Shown here in pieces: positions 7,752 to 15,834 of a DNA stretch of 28,905 bases. The DNA lies in NCBI GenBank assembly GCA_031552535.1, contig JAVBMJ010000044.1, positions 1 through 28,905 of the forward strand, written 5' to 3'. Numbering within the stretch: the stretch's first letter is position 1; each line of letters starts with the position of its first letter. The notes beneath the pieces are model-generated. The model searched no databases. It worked only from the letters and a program-made list of their open reading frames with translations, and was not told where the DNA came from. Origin of the DNA: JAVBMJ01 sp031552535. Its GTDB lineage: Bacteria > Bacteroidota > Bacteroidia > Bacteroidales > Rikenellaceae. Position numbers and translations under genes: made by a program.

Positions 7752-8315
7752 TTAAAGTGCAAGTGTCTGGGTCAATTTTCCTTTATAGGTAAAGGAGACG
7801 GTCTCCGAGGGACCTGTAAAACTGTTGGGTTTCAGCACCACATTCTCTGCCGAGATAGTCCATTGGTCTCCGTCGCGGCTTATGACCATCGTTCCACCGT
7901 CGAGGGTATAGTTGACTATCCCGTTGAAAAACAGCATGCCCCCCGAGCATATCATAAGCTCCTCCTTTGTCAGGGTCTGGTTATGCTCATCGCTGGGAGG
8001 ATAAATATACAACACCCTGAAACTTCCGTTCGGGCTTTGTGAGAAGGTATTGCACGAGAAGCCGAGTTGCAGTAAGTTCTGCCCGTTGAGGGCCGTAAAT
8101 GCATAGACCCAGGTTCGGGACGGGATGTACTGCCATTGTACGCTTTGGGTGCCGTCGACGGTGTAATACTGTGTCGACCCGTATTTGTAGGTCACATTCT
8201 GGAATTTGATCCACGAGTCGTTTTCGCCGATCTTGTCTTTCGAGCAGCCGCCCAGAGAGAGGCAGGCGAGAAGAAGGACGGCGGAGATTGTGCGGAAGGT
8301 AAATGTGGGTTTCAT
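7752..8315 (-). CDS. Lipoprotein of unknown function
   Basis: This encodes 187 residues from the ATG at 8315. That start gives a lipoprotein signal with lipobox LGGC (Cys24), and the charged SKDKIGEND after the Cys may be a surface-export signal of the Bacteroidota type. The remainder looks all-beta, with repeated Tyr/Thr-rich strands. Its layout (a KY/YG-type start, a central LY..P segment, then GG-x-I-x-x-x-GD-x-x-TI) recalls the C-terminal half of the neighbouring lipoprotein 8598-9350, so the two may share a fold; this is by eye. It forms a two-gene unit with the barrel gene 7105-7740. No function can be named. Confidence 0.75.
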   Translation of the reverse strand: MKPTFTFRTISAVLLLACLSLGGCSKDKIGENDSWIKFQNVTYKYGSTQYYTVDGTQSVQWQYIPSRTWVYAFTALNGQNLLQLGFSCNTFSQSPNGSFRVLYIYPPSDEHNQTLTKEELMICSGGMLFFNGIVNYTLDGGTMVISRDGDQWTISAENVVLKPNSFTGPSETVSFTYKGKLTQTLAL

Positions 8316-8391
8316 AGGCTTTGATATTATGTTTGGAAGCAATTCAAATCCCGGTTGCGTTTTATATAAGTAATTGATAATAATTAATATT

Positions 8392-8481
8392 ATCTTTTTC
8401 CGAGGCGTTTGCGGAACAGATTTTCCGGCGGCAAGCGCAGGTTTGCCGGTGGCAAATCGAGCATTGACGCTGGAAAAAGAT
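8392..8481. repeat. Nested inverted repeats in the 8316-8597 gap
   Basis: ATCTTTTTCC (8392-8401) pairs with GGAAAAAGAT (8472-8481). Between them lies a second palindrome, TTTGCC-GGT-GGCAAA (8442-8456). The GC-rich interior contrasts with the AT-rich flanks. It may be a structured leader of the downstream lipoprotein mRNA or a terminator region after 8598; no clear TAnnTTTG promoter was found in this gap. Confidence 0.45.
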
Positions 8482-8597
8482 GCCCGAAAAAGACCGGATA
8501 AAATAAACCATTAATTGTTTGAAATTACTTAAAATCATGTTACATCCCGGGTGCAACAGTTACCGCAAGAACGGCAGTGAGCGGAAAATGATGGAGG

Positions 8598-9350
8598 TCA
8601 TTCGATGAGGCCCTGGTAAAATATCTCCACATTTTCAAAATTCCCGTTTATGGTGGTTACGTCGCCCGTTTTTTGGATCGTAAAGCCTCCCTGCCCCCAT
8701 GTTGATGTTCCGGGCGTATCGTTCAGGGTCGCCCCGAGCAGATATTTACCCTCCATTTCGCCTCTCAGTTGCTGGCCTGCGTCGGGGGAGATGAAATTGC
8801 CGGTGGGAAGTGACGGGCTTGTGCTGTAGAGGGCAAATCCGAAAGCGACACTACCGCCCAGGGCAATGGCATGCTCGTAAAACATATTGCTGTATATCCC
8901 GCACTCCCTGTATTGCCTGTTGTAATACGATTCGGTCAACGGATAGGTCTGTCCCCCGTATTTGAAATACCCGTTACCCTGTACTGCCATATATATCACG
9001 GTGATTATCGCTGTCGAATTGCCGCTTATTATTACAAGGTGCCCCTGCCTGTCGGTAGTCCGTATAGTGCCGTCTTTGATGGAAATGGTGACCGAGGAAG
9101 CCCCCGCGCCACCGCTTTTCGGATTCACGTCAAAAAAGTCGCTGGAAGGGCCCTTTGTGTCGTCATAGTCGAAACTGGCGGTCCAGGGCCCGGGGGAGTT
9201 GAATGATATGGTTTGGGGTTCCGATCCGTCCAACTGCACCGTTTCGATACCGTCGGCCACTTCGATGTGTTCTCCGTCGTCCGACCCGCAACCGACCAGT
9301 ATCGCCAGACCCAGGAACAACGGGATCGATAAAAACAGGTTTCTTTTCAT
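8598..9350 (-). CDS. BACON-like lipoprotein, likely surface exposed
   Basis: This encodes 250 residues. It starts MKRNLFLSIPLFLGLAILVG with lipobox VGCG (Cys21), followed by an acidic SDDGEH stretch that can direct surface export. Residues about 35-125 resemble a BACON domain: PWTASFD, then SDFFDVNPKSGGAGASSVTI, then a final strand near VIYMAVQGN. The C-terminal half is an unrecognised all-beta domain similar in layout to the lipoprotein downstream. A good promoter (9477-9484) and a palindrome matching the one near the orphan regulator lie upstream. It is therefore the strongest candidate target of the adjacent two-component system. BACON domains often bind glycans or mucin (family knowledge). 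Confidence 0.8.
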   Translation of the reverse strand: MKRNLFLSIPLFLGLAILVGCGSDDGEHIEVADGIETVQLDGSEPQTISFNSPGPWTASFDYDDTKGPSSDFFDVNPKSGGAGASSVTISIKDGTIRTTDRQGHLVIISGNSTAIITVIYMAVQGNGYFKYGGQTYPLTESYYNRQYRECGIYSNMFYEHAIALGGSVAFGFALYSTSPSLPTGNFISPDAGQQLRGEMEGKYLLGATLNDTPGTSTWGQGGFTIQKTGDVTTINGNFENVEIFYQGLIE

Positions 9351-9476
9351 AATCGTAATTTTTAATGGATGAAAAAAGCCTTTGTGTAAAACGCTCTGTG
9401 GCGTCTATCCCAATATGACTTCAGGCGTTCATATTTTCCACAAAATTTACCGTACTTTATATAATACTCCTTGATA

Positions 9477-9506
9477 CAAAGGTAAGTTGGGGGATATGAA
9501 AAAATA
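9477..9506 (-). promoter_or_regulatory. Promoter of the BACON-like lipoprotein gene
   Basis: On the minus strand the -7 box is TACCTTTG (9484 to 9477), followed by TAT. The -33 region is T-rich (about 9499-9506). The leader is about 120 bases. A palindromic operator abuts the upstream side at 9507. Confidence 0.75.
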
Positions 9507-9533
9507 AGGGTGAAAACTTACCGTTTCCACCCT
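9507..9533 (-). promoter_or_regulatory. Palindromic operator candidate A
   Basis: AGGGTGAAAAC (9507-9517) and GTTTCCACCCT (9523-9533) are inverted repeats matching at 10 of 11 positions. The edge facing the promoter is exactly 22 nt from the -7 box. The same half-sites, half-site spacing (17 bp) and distance to a -7 box recur at 14683-14739. Confidence 0.7.
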
Positions 9534-9556
9534 GCAAATTTACCATCAGGTTGCGT

Positions 9557-10219
9557 TCAATCCTCAAGGCTTATGATTCCGCGCTTGAGGGCGGCAACCA
9601 CGATCTGGAGCGCCGTATTGACTCCCAATTTCTCCTTGATACGCTCCTTGTGCGATTCGATCGTGTTTACTTCGATCTCCATAACCGAGGCAATTTCTTT
9701 TGCGGTGAGTCCCTGAGCCATCAGGCGGACTACGGCGACTTCTCTTTCAGACAGGTCGCATGGCTTACCCTTGGCAATGTTGCGTTCCGATCCGAAGGCT
9801 TCGAGCAGGTTTGCCATAGGAATCGTATCGCCAAGATAAACTCCTTTGCCCTGTCCCACGGCATCGATGGCATGCAGTAATTCATCCGGATTGGTGTCTT
9901 TGGGCAGGTAGGCGCATGCTCCGGCCTGCAGAGCCCCCACCAGATAGCGTGCATTTTTGTAATGGGTCAGCATGACGACCCTGACCTGCGGATAAAGGCG
10001 CCTGATATTGCGGGCCAGTTCCAGTCCGTCGTCCTGTGTTTCAAGGCTTATGTCGAGCAGTGCCACGTCGGGCGATGCGGCTTTCAGGCAGGCCAACGCT
10101 TCCCCGGACGACGAGGCCTGGCCGGTCACCCGTATGTCAGGGCGGCGTCCGAGCACCAGTTTGAGCCCTTCGAGATGTATCTGAGAGTCGTCAACAATGA
10201 GGATAGAGGTCATTTTCAT
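9557..10219 (-). CDS. NarL/FixJ-type response regulator, partner of the propeller kinase
   Basis: This encodes 220 residues. The receiver domain (about 4-120) is complete: acidic pair Asp10/Asp11, phosphoacceptor Asp56 in VALLDIS, Thr85 and Lys107 in YLPKDT. A LuxR-type HTH follows at about 152-216 (LSEREVAVVRLMAQGLTAKEIA and ESHKERIKEKLGV). Its start overlaps the end of the kinase gene by about 29 bases, so the two are translationally coupled and form a cognate pair. The likely targets are the palindromes at 9507-9533 and 14683-14709. An alternative start two codons later (10213) is equally possible. Confidence 0.93.
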   Translation of the reverse strand: MKMTSILIVDDSQIHLEGLKLVLGRRPDIRVTGQASSSGEALACLKAASPDVALLDISLETQDDGLELARNIRRLYPQVRVVMLTHYKNARYLVGALQAGACAYLPKDTNPDELLHAIDAVGQGKGVYLGDTIPMANLLEAFGSERNIAKGKPCDLSEREVAVVRLMAQGLTAKEIASVMEIEVNTIESHKERIKEKLGVNTALQIVVAALKRGIISLED

Positions 10220-13200
10220 TGGTTTTCAGTGTGACAGTAAAAGTAGAACCATGGCCGGGTGTGCTTTCGGCCCGAATCTCCCCACCCTGCAAATGTATGA
10301 ATTCCCTTACGATTATCAGTCCCAAACCCGATCCCTGCTCACCGGCAGTACCCCGCCTCTTAAGCCTGGTGCCGGGAGTAAAAAGGGTCGCCATGTGTTC
10401 GGGAGCGATACCTGTGCCATGATCTGTGACAGAAATTTCGACAGCACCCTCCACCTTGCATGCGGAGATTTCCACCTCCATACCCGTATACGAGTGTTTC
10501 ACGGCGTTGGCAACCAGATTGCGCAACACGGTTTGCAATAAATTTGCATCGACCATAGCCCACAATTTTCCCTGTATACGGTTACAGATAGACACTCCTT
10601 TTTCCGAAGCGGAAAGCCGGAGCGGATCTATAGCCGCATCGGCAAGTTCCTGCAATCCACAGAGTTTAATATTGGCTTTGATCATCCCCATCTGCGAGAC
10701 CACCCACAACAGCAGGTTGTCGAGCAGTGCGCCGGTTTGTCCTGCGGTTTGGTGTATCGTCCTTATGATCGCCTGCTTTCTCTCATCGGGCAGGGTATCG
10801 TATTGCTCGTCGAGTTGACGGGCTGTTAGATCCAGGGCCCTCAGCGGGTTGCGCAGGTCGTGAGAAATAATGCCGAAGAAGCGGTTTTTCGAGTCGTTCA
10901 TGGCACGCAGTTCCGCCTCCGAGGTTTGCAGCTTCAGGTTGGCCTCTTCCAGTTCCGACGTGCGCAACCCCACCAACGTTTCCAGACGGGTTTTGTCGCG
11001 CCGGAGCTTATTTTCCCGAAGCCTTATTGTCGCAACTACCGCACCACCCGCTAAAATGGTGATCAACACCAAAAACCACCACTTCCGGTACCATGGAGTG
11101 GCAACGTGCACCATAAGTTCCCCGGTGGCGGCGCCCGGACGCCCGAATGCATCGGATGCCTCCACATGCAAGATGTAACGGCCCGGCGGAAGGTTCGTAT
11201 AACGGGCCGTCAAGGCAGGTGCATCGGCTACCACCCACTCCCGGTCGAAGCCTTCGAGCCTGTAGCGGTAGTATATTCCGGTGCCTGATTCATAGCCCGT
11301 CCCGCCGAAATCTACTGTGAAGGAATTTTCCGAATAACGCAATGTCATTTTTACCACGCCTCCAAGATCTAAACGGCGCAATGATCCGTTAACCTTAAGA
11401 TTCGAAAAAGAGATACTTCCCGTTTTTTCGCTTGCGAGAAGGGTTGCCGGATCGAAGACGCAGAATCCTCCGTTGCCGCCTAAAGCCAGACGTCCGTCGT
11501 CCAGAAGACAGGCTGCCTTGTCGAATTGCACTCCCCGCAGGCCGGGAAGCGGTGATGGGTAAAGGAGTATTTTCCCGTAGGGATCGACGCAAGAAACTGT
11601 TTCGTGGCCACCCATCCAGACATTTCCGTCACGGTCGGCAACCATGCAGGCAACACCGGCCGCATCAAGGCCGCCTATGTGCCGTATGTCTCCCGTGTCC
11701 TGATCGTAGCGATCTACGCCCCCGTCAGAGGCAATCCACACGGATCCGTTGTTTGACATAATATCTGCTATGTGGTTGCCTGAAATGCTTCCCGTATCCC
11801 AGGTGTGGTGTTTCAGGTGTCTGATTAGCCCTGTGTTACGGTCCAGTAGGCTGATCCCGCTACCGTCGGTGCCTACCCATATACACCCCAGGTTATCCTG
11901 CGCCAAACACAGCGCCAGCCTCGAAGAGAGCGTCCTCTCGTCAGGGCCGCCTTTATCGGAGAAAATTCCTGTTACAGTATCGAGCCTCCATATCCCCGCC
12001 GCCGTGGTGACCCACACTCCGCCACGGTTATCTTCACAGACCGAAGAAACATTATTGTCGGGCAGAGAACTGCCGTCAGCGGGATTGTGCCTGAAAACCC
12101 GTATTTTGCCCATGGCATCAATATGTGCCAATCCGTCATCGGTACAGATCCATGCCGTCACGCCACTGCCCGCGCGAATATCCCTTACCGACACCCCCGG
12201 AAGTTCGCCAGGCCCCTGGCCAAAGTTATAGTACCCGGTTTGCTTCCCGGCGTCGAACACCCTGACTCCTGTGCTGTGGGCGACATAAACACGCCGGCCC
12301 AGACAGGCAACGCAGGAAATACCTGTCAATTTTGCAATATCGGGACCTTCTGCATGCCTTTTCCCTGTGGCGACATCGAAACGCCGCAGGCCGCTTCCGG
12401 TCCCTACCCACAGGACTCCCGCATTATCTTCACACAGGGCTGTGAGCCACTCCCCGGGCGGAACTACCTGAGCAGTATGGCCGCTATGCGTATCCATACG
12501 AAAAACAGCGCCCTCCTCGTCGGCAAACCAGAGCCGCCCGGGAGCTCCCGCGGCCAGGCGGAGATACCTGTCTTCCTCTATATCTACAAACTCCTTTAAC
12601 GAATCGTCGGCAAGGGTGTGCCGCAACAGAGCCGTCCTCGATAATACCCAGGCCGTGTCGCGTTGCAGGACGAAGCCGGAACAGCGGAAAACGACCGGCA
12701 GGTCTTTCAATATCGCCTTACAGTGGCTGTAATATCCTTCGAAGATTTCCCGGTTTGGGAATCCGGCGGGGATGCGCCCTCCATACCTCGACCAATCGTC
12801 CATGGCAGGATCGTAATAACCGTAATAAGTCTCCCCTCCGGCAAACACCCGTCCCCGTACGGGATCAAAAGCCAATTGGCGGCAAAATGTTCCAGGACGG
12901 TTGGCCGGCATATAATGCATGGTGGAAAACTCACCCCGGGCGCGATCGAACAGGTTGAGCCCCACGCCTTCCCATGTGGCGCACCAGAAGTTGCCCCCGC
13001 TGTCCTCCAAAAAGTCGGTATACCAGTTCGACCCGAAAGGATTACCGCCCAACAGCCTGGGATATAAGTCGCCAGGCGGACACCCCCACAGGGCATGTCG
13101 CAAAAAAACGTCCGTACGCTTGTCGTAAATATTGAATCCGGCAAACGACCACAGGCCGATGTACACCTTGCCCCGGCTATCCTGGCAGAGTGCCGACACC

Positions 13201-14606
13201 ATGTTTTCGTTAATATCGGCAAAACGCAGGTCCGTGCGACGGAAAACGTCGTAATTGTCGAACACCCTCTCTGAAACAGGCTGCCCGTTTCCATTGCGTA
13301 CCAAACCGTGGCGGGCATACTGTTTCAGCGCTCCCCGGTGCAGGGAGAAGGTGCGGCGGTCCAGGTCATTCCTCAGCAGCCGGAAACTCAGATTACCGAA
13401 TCGCTCCGTGGTTAAAGATAGGGTATCCACTCCATTTGCAACCGTCCCCACCCAAAGCAACCCGTCCCGGTCCTGCATAAGTGCCGTCACTGCATCGGAA
13501 GAGAGCCCTTCCTCCTGCCCAGGGATACGCCGGTAGTGTCTTACGGCATTTAACCCACCCGACCAAAGGCTCACACCACGGTCGGTACCTGTCCAGATAC
13601 GCCCCTGCGGATCGCAGTAAAGACAATACACCGCATCCGAGATCAGCGACGAGGGATCTGCCGGATTGTGGCGGATAATAACCGCTTCATTACGGGTACT
13701 GTCCACTACCTCCAACCCGTTGCTCCCCCCGAACCAAAGACGGCCGTCCGCACCGCGCACCGCACAGGTCTGGTCGACGTCCATTTCGCCGATCCACTGC
13801 AACATGCCGTCAACTGGATTGTATCGAAGTGCGTTACGTGATTTGTTTCCGACCAGTATCTCCCCGCTCGACGTCTCGACGACGCACCTTGTATCGCATT
13901 TGCGCTTCTCAGCGTCGTCCGACACCACGAAGGGTTCACAAAGTTCTTCGATCTTTCCTTTGGGCGCCAGGACCAGCGCCTGGTTCCTGCCGCCAATCCA
14001 TATATTGCCTTTCGAATCGGCAGTGATATGATGATAGTGGTAGTCGCCCTCGGAAGATGCCGGGGAGTGTAAGGCATGAGTCCACCGTCCGGAAGAGATT
14101 TCCAGCCGGTCGAGATGTCCTCCCGGGGTCTCGACCCACAGAAATCCACTGCGATCGCCACACAGCGCCAGGATAGGAGTCCTATCATTGCCGGGCCGCG
14201 GAGCAAAGGGTTCAAAACGGCCTGAAGTGCGGTCGTAACGCACCAGTCCTTTTTGCGTTCCAATCCATAAGCCGCCCGCCGCATCCTCGGCCAATGCCGT
14301 TACCCGGCTGTCTGGCAGGCCGCTCCCATCCTCATGGCGGTAGACTTTAAACCGGCAACCGTCGTAACGCGTCAGACCGCCAGGTCCGGCGAACCACATC
14401 ACCCCGTAACGGTCCATAAGCATGTTGTACACCTGATTGGCAGCCAACCCGTCGCGGGCGGACAAGTTCACAAACCGGGTGTAAATATCCTTACGCGTAT
14501 GACGCAATCCGCCGCCGGGAGAAGCCACGGACGGCCATCCGGTTACAGCCAGCAGAAACAACAGTCCCGCCAATAATTTTCCCGATACCACGGTTAAGTT
14601 CGGCAT
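10191..14606 (-). CDS. Reg_prop propeller sensor histidine kinase (non-hybrid)
   Basis: This encodes 1471 residues. A signal peptide is followed by a very large periplasmic sensor: about 14 Reg_prop-type blades (pattern D-x-x-G-x-x-W-x-G-T/S-x-x-G-L, e.g. DAAGGLWIGTQKGLVRYD), consistent with two seven-bladed propellers. A Y_Y_Y domain follows at about 1085-1170 (YYRYRLEGFDREW). One membrane helix (about 1176-1196) leads to a coiled coil, HisKA with His1249 in IISHDLRNP, and HATPase_c (N box LRNLVANAVKHS, G1 DHGTGIAPEH, G2 GSGLGL). This is the sensor layout of Bacteroides hybrid two-component systems, but the receiver and output domains are absent and supplied by the overlapping gene 9557-10219. 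The ligand is unknown; glycan fragments are usual for the family. Confidence 0.95.
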   Translation of the reverse strand: MPNLTVVSGKLLAGLLFLLAVTGWPSVASPGGGLRHTRKDIYTRFVNLSARDGLAANQVYNMLMDRYGVMWFAGPGGLTRYDGCRFKVYRHEDGSGLPDSRVTALAEDAAGGLWIGTQKGLVRYDRTSGRFEPFAPRPGNDRTPILALCGDRSGFLWVETPGGHLDRLEISSGRWTHALHSPASSEGDYHYHHITADSKGNIWIGGRNQALVLAPKGKIEELCEPFVVSDDAEKRKCDTRCVVETSSGEILVGNKSRNALRYNPVDGMLQWIGEMDVDQTCAVRGADGRLWFGGSNGLEVVDSTRNEAVIIRHNPADPSSLISDAVYCLYCDPQGRIWTGTDRGVSLWSGGLNAVRHYRRIPGQEEGLSSDAVTALMQDRDGLLWVGTVANGVDTLSLTTERFGNLSFRLLRNDLDRRTFSLHRGALKQYARHGLVRNGNGQPVSERVFDNYDVFRRTDLRFADINENMVSALCQDSRGKVYIGLWSFAGFNIYDKRTDVFLRHALWGCPPGDLYPRLLGGNPFGSNWYTDFLEDSGGNFWCATWEGVGLNLFDRARGEFSTMHYMPANRPGTFCRQLAFDPVRGRVFAGGETYYGYYDPAMDDWSRYGGRIPAGFPNREIFEGYYSHCKAILKDLPVVFRCSGFVLQRDTAWVLSRTALLRHTLADDSLKEFVDIEEDRYLRLAAGAPGRLWFADEEGAVFRMDTHSGHTAQVVPPGEWLTALCEDNAGVLWVGTGSGLRRFDVATGKRHAEGPDIAKLTGISCVACLGRRVYVAHSTGVRVFDAGKQTGYYNFGQGPGELPGVSVRDIRAGSGVTAWICTDDGLAHIDAMGKIRVFRHNPADGSSLPDNNVSSVCEDNRGGVWVTTAAGIWRLDTVTGIFSDKGGPDERTLSSRLALCLAQDNLGCIWVGTDGSGISLLDRNTGLIRHLKHHTWDTGSISGNHIADIMSNNGSVWIASDGGVDRYDQDTGDIRHIGGLDAAGVACMVADRDGNVWMGGHETVSCVDPYGKILLYPSPLPGLRGVQFDKAACLLDDGRLALGGNGGFCVFDPATLLASEKTGSISFSNLKVNGSLRRLDLGGVVKMTLRYSENSFTVDFGGTGYESGTGIYYRYRLEGFDREWVVADAPALTARYTNLPPGRYILHVEASDAFGRPGAATGELMVHVATPWYRKWWFLVLITILAGGAVVATIRLRENKLRRDKTRLETLVGLRTSELEEANLKLQTSEAELRAMNDSKNRFFGIISHDLRNPLRALDLTARQLDEQYDTLPDERKQAIIRTIHQTAGQTGALLDNLLLWVVSQMGMIKANIKLCGLQELADAAIDPLRLSASEKGVSICNRIQGKLWAMVDANLLQTVLRNLVANAVKHSYTGMEVEISACKVEGAVEISVTDHGTGIAPEHMATLFTPGTRLKRRGTAGEQGSGLGLIIVREFIHLQGGEIRAESTPGHGSTFTVTLKTNENDLYPHC

Positions 14607-14625
14607 ACACCGCAGAGTAATAACC

Positions 14626-14633
14626 CAAAGATA
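14626..14633 (-). promoter_or_regulatory. -7 box for the kinase-regulator operon
   Basis: On the minus strand TATCTTTG (14633 to 14626) matches TAnnTTTG. It lies 19 bases before the kinase ATG, giving a very short leader. No good -33 element is seen, which would fit dependence on an activator. Confidence 0.55.
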
Positions 14634-14669
14634 ACAAATTTAATCGGTTATACTGTCAATGCGATGAAT

Positions 14670-14709
14670 AGGGTGAAAATTCAGGGTAAAATCCATGATT
14701 TTTCACCCT
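14670..14709. promoter_or_regulatory. Operator candidate B with three half-sites
   Basis: AGGGTGAAAA (14670-14679) is followed 13 bp later by a direct variant, AGGGTAAAAT (14683-14692), and then an inverted copy, TTTTCACCCT (14700-14709). The second and third half-sites are spaced 17 bp apart, as in operator A. The edge at 14709 is 22 nt from the -7 box at 14732. It lies in the divergent region between the kinase and the truncated regulator and could control both. Confidence 0.7.
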
Positions 14710-14731
14710 GAAATACCCGCCGGTCATTCCA

Positions 14732-14739
14732 TACATTTG
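14732..14739 (+). promoter_or_regulatory. -7 box for the truncated regulator gene
   Basis: TACATTTG followed by TAT lies 51 bases before the ATG at 14791. The -33 region is weak and directly abuts operator B. Confidence 0.7.
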
Positions 14740-14790
14740 TATACTATATAAGGTTTAATATGTTATATCGCCTCTAAGCCGGCCTAAAGA

Positions 14791-15165
14791 ATGAAAAAAT
14801 ATCCAGTGATCATCATTACGCTCCTGACCAAAGATACTGATCCGGACGAATTTGTCCGTCTGGTCTGTGATAAATTCGAAGGAGAAGTGGTGATGTATGG
14901 CGAGTCGTTTCCCCGGGATTTGAACAACAGGGTCTTTCCTGCGGCCTCTAAGGCGATACCCGGTATACTGACCTTACGGGAGACGGAGATCATACGCCTG
15001 CTGGCCCGTGGCCATTCTACCAAAGAGATAGCTGCCTATATGGGTATCGAGATTACGACAGTGGAATCTCATAAGGAGCGCATAAAAGAAAAACTCGGAG
15101 TAAAAACAGTGCTGCAAATGGTGCTCTCGTCACTGAAAAGGGGCATCATTGCGCTGGAAGAGTAA
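14791..15165 (+). CDS. Truncated LuxR-type regulator, paralogue of the 9557-10219 response regulator
   Basis: This encodes 124 residues. The C-terminal LuxR HTH (about 59-122) is very close to that of the response regulator; both contain ESHKERIKEKLGV and end LKRGII. The first 50 residues match only the last part of a receiver: TKDTDPDEF corresponds to PKDTNPDEL around the conserved Lys. The phosphoacceptor Asp and the first three to four beta strands are missing, and no remains of them are visible upstream. It therefore cannot be phosphorylated in the normal way. It may bind the same sites constitutively, compete, or form heterodimers (inference). It is divergent from the kinase gene and has operator B and a -7 box in front. 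A five-codon upstream ORF (14760-14777) lies in its leader. Confidence 0.85.
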   Translation: MKKYPVIIITLLTKDTDPDEFVRLVCDKFEGEVVMYGESFPRDLNNRVFPAASKAIPGILTLRETEIIRLLARGHSTKEIAAYMGIEITTVESHKERIKEKLGVKTVLQMVLSSLKRGIIALEE

Positions 15166-15231
15166 CACTGCCGCAATCCGGCTCCACTTATCCGCAGACA
15201 CCCCGTTGACTGCAATCCCACTTTACGGGAA

Positions 15232-15834
15232 CTACTCCTGTTGGGTTTTTATATCCGAAAGTTCGACCAGCTTATTGACAATGGCATAAATGGCCAGGCC
15301 CGCTGTGGAATGGATGTTCAGTTTTGCCGAGATATTGCGCCTGTGGGTGATCACGGTATGGGCCGAAAGGCACAACTTTTCGGCGATCTGCCTGTTGGTT
15401 AATCCCTGTACCACGCAAATCACTATCTCTTTTTCCCGTACACTCAACATCTCGCGCTGAGGTTCACTTTTGGGTCCCGACGCCATCCGTGCAATCTTCT
15501 CCCGGATCAGCGCACCGTCGTCGTAAACCGATATCTGCTCGTCATAAGCACGGACTACCGCCGGGTCCAGGAGTGAAAATTGCAACGCAACGTATTTTAT
15601 TCCGGGCCGGGATACCTCTTTGCGTATTTTTTGCAATGAGAAAACTCCCAGCAGCGATGGATTCACTATCAATATGTCGGGTTTAATCCAACCCAGGTGG
15701 TCGCGGAGTTTTTCTGCTTCGGCAACCTCGTGTACCTCCAGGCGGAATTCGGTAATCCTGCTCAATATGGCTACCACCCCCGCACGGATAAGCTCCGAAG
15801 GCTCGGCGACGACTATACGGACCGTCCGGCTCAT
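15232..15834 (-). CDS. LuxR-type regulator with degenerate receiver
   Basis: This encodes 200 residues from the ATG at 15834, which overlaps the stop of the upstream RIC-like gene as ATGA. The receiver-like domain (about 5-120) keeps the fold pattern (VRIVVAEPSELIRAGVVAIL) but lacks the key residues. The acidic pair is Ala10-Glu11, the phosphoacceptor position is Asn58 (ILIVNPS), and the usual conserved Lys is absent (ISVYDDGAL). The LuxR HTH at about 134-195 (LSVREKEIVICVVQGLTNRQIAEKL and HTVITHRRNISAKL) is intact. It is probably controlled by a means other than phosphorylation and, given its partner, may regulate the response to nitric oxide or iron-centre damage (inference). Confidence 0.88.
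   Translation of the reverse strand: MSRTVRIVVAEPSELIRAGVVAILSRITEFRLEVHEVAEAEKLRDHLGWIKPDILIVNPSLLGVFSLQKIRKEVSRPGIKYVALQFSLLDPAVVRAYDEQISVYDDGALIREKIARMASGPKSEPQREMLSVREKEIVICVVQGLTNRQIAEKLCLSAHTVITHRRNISAKLNIHSTAGLAIYAIVNKLVELSDIKTQQE

Noticed and set aside
12707..13318. Long alternative-frame ORFs within the kinase gene, on both strands
   Set aside because: Shadows of a GC-rich 4.4-kb gene; no start context or domain signature.
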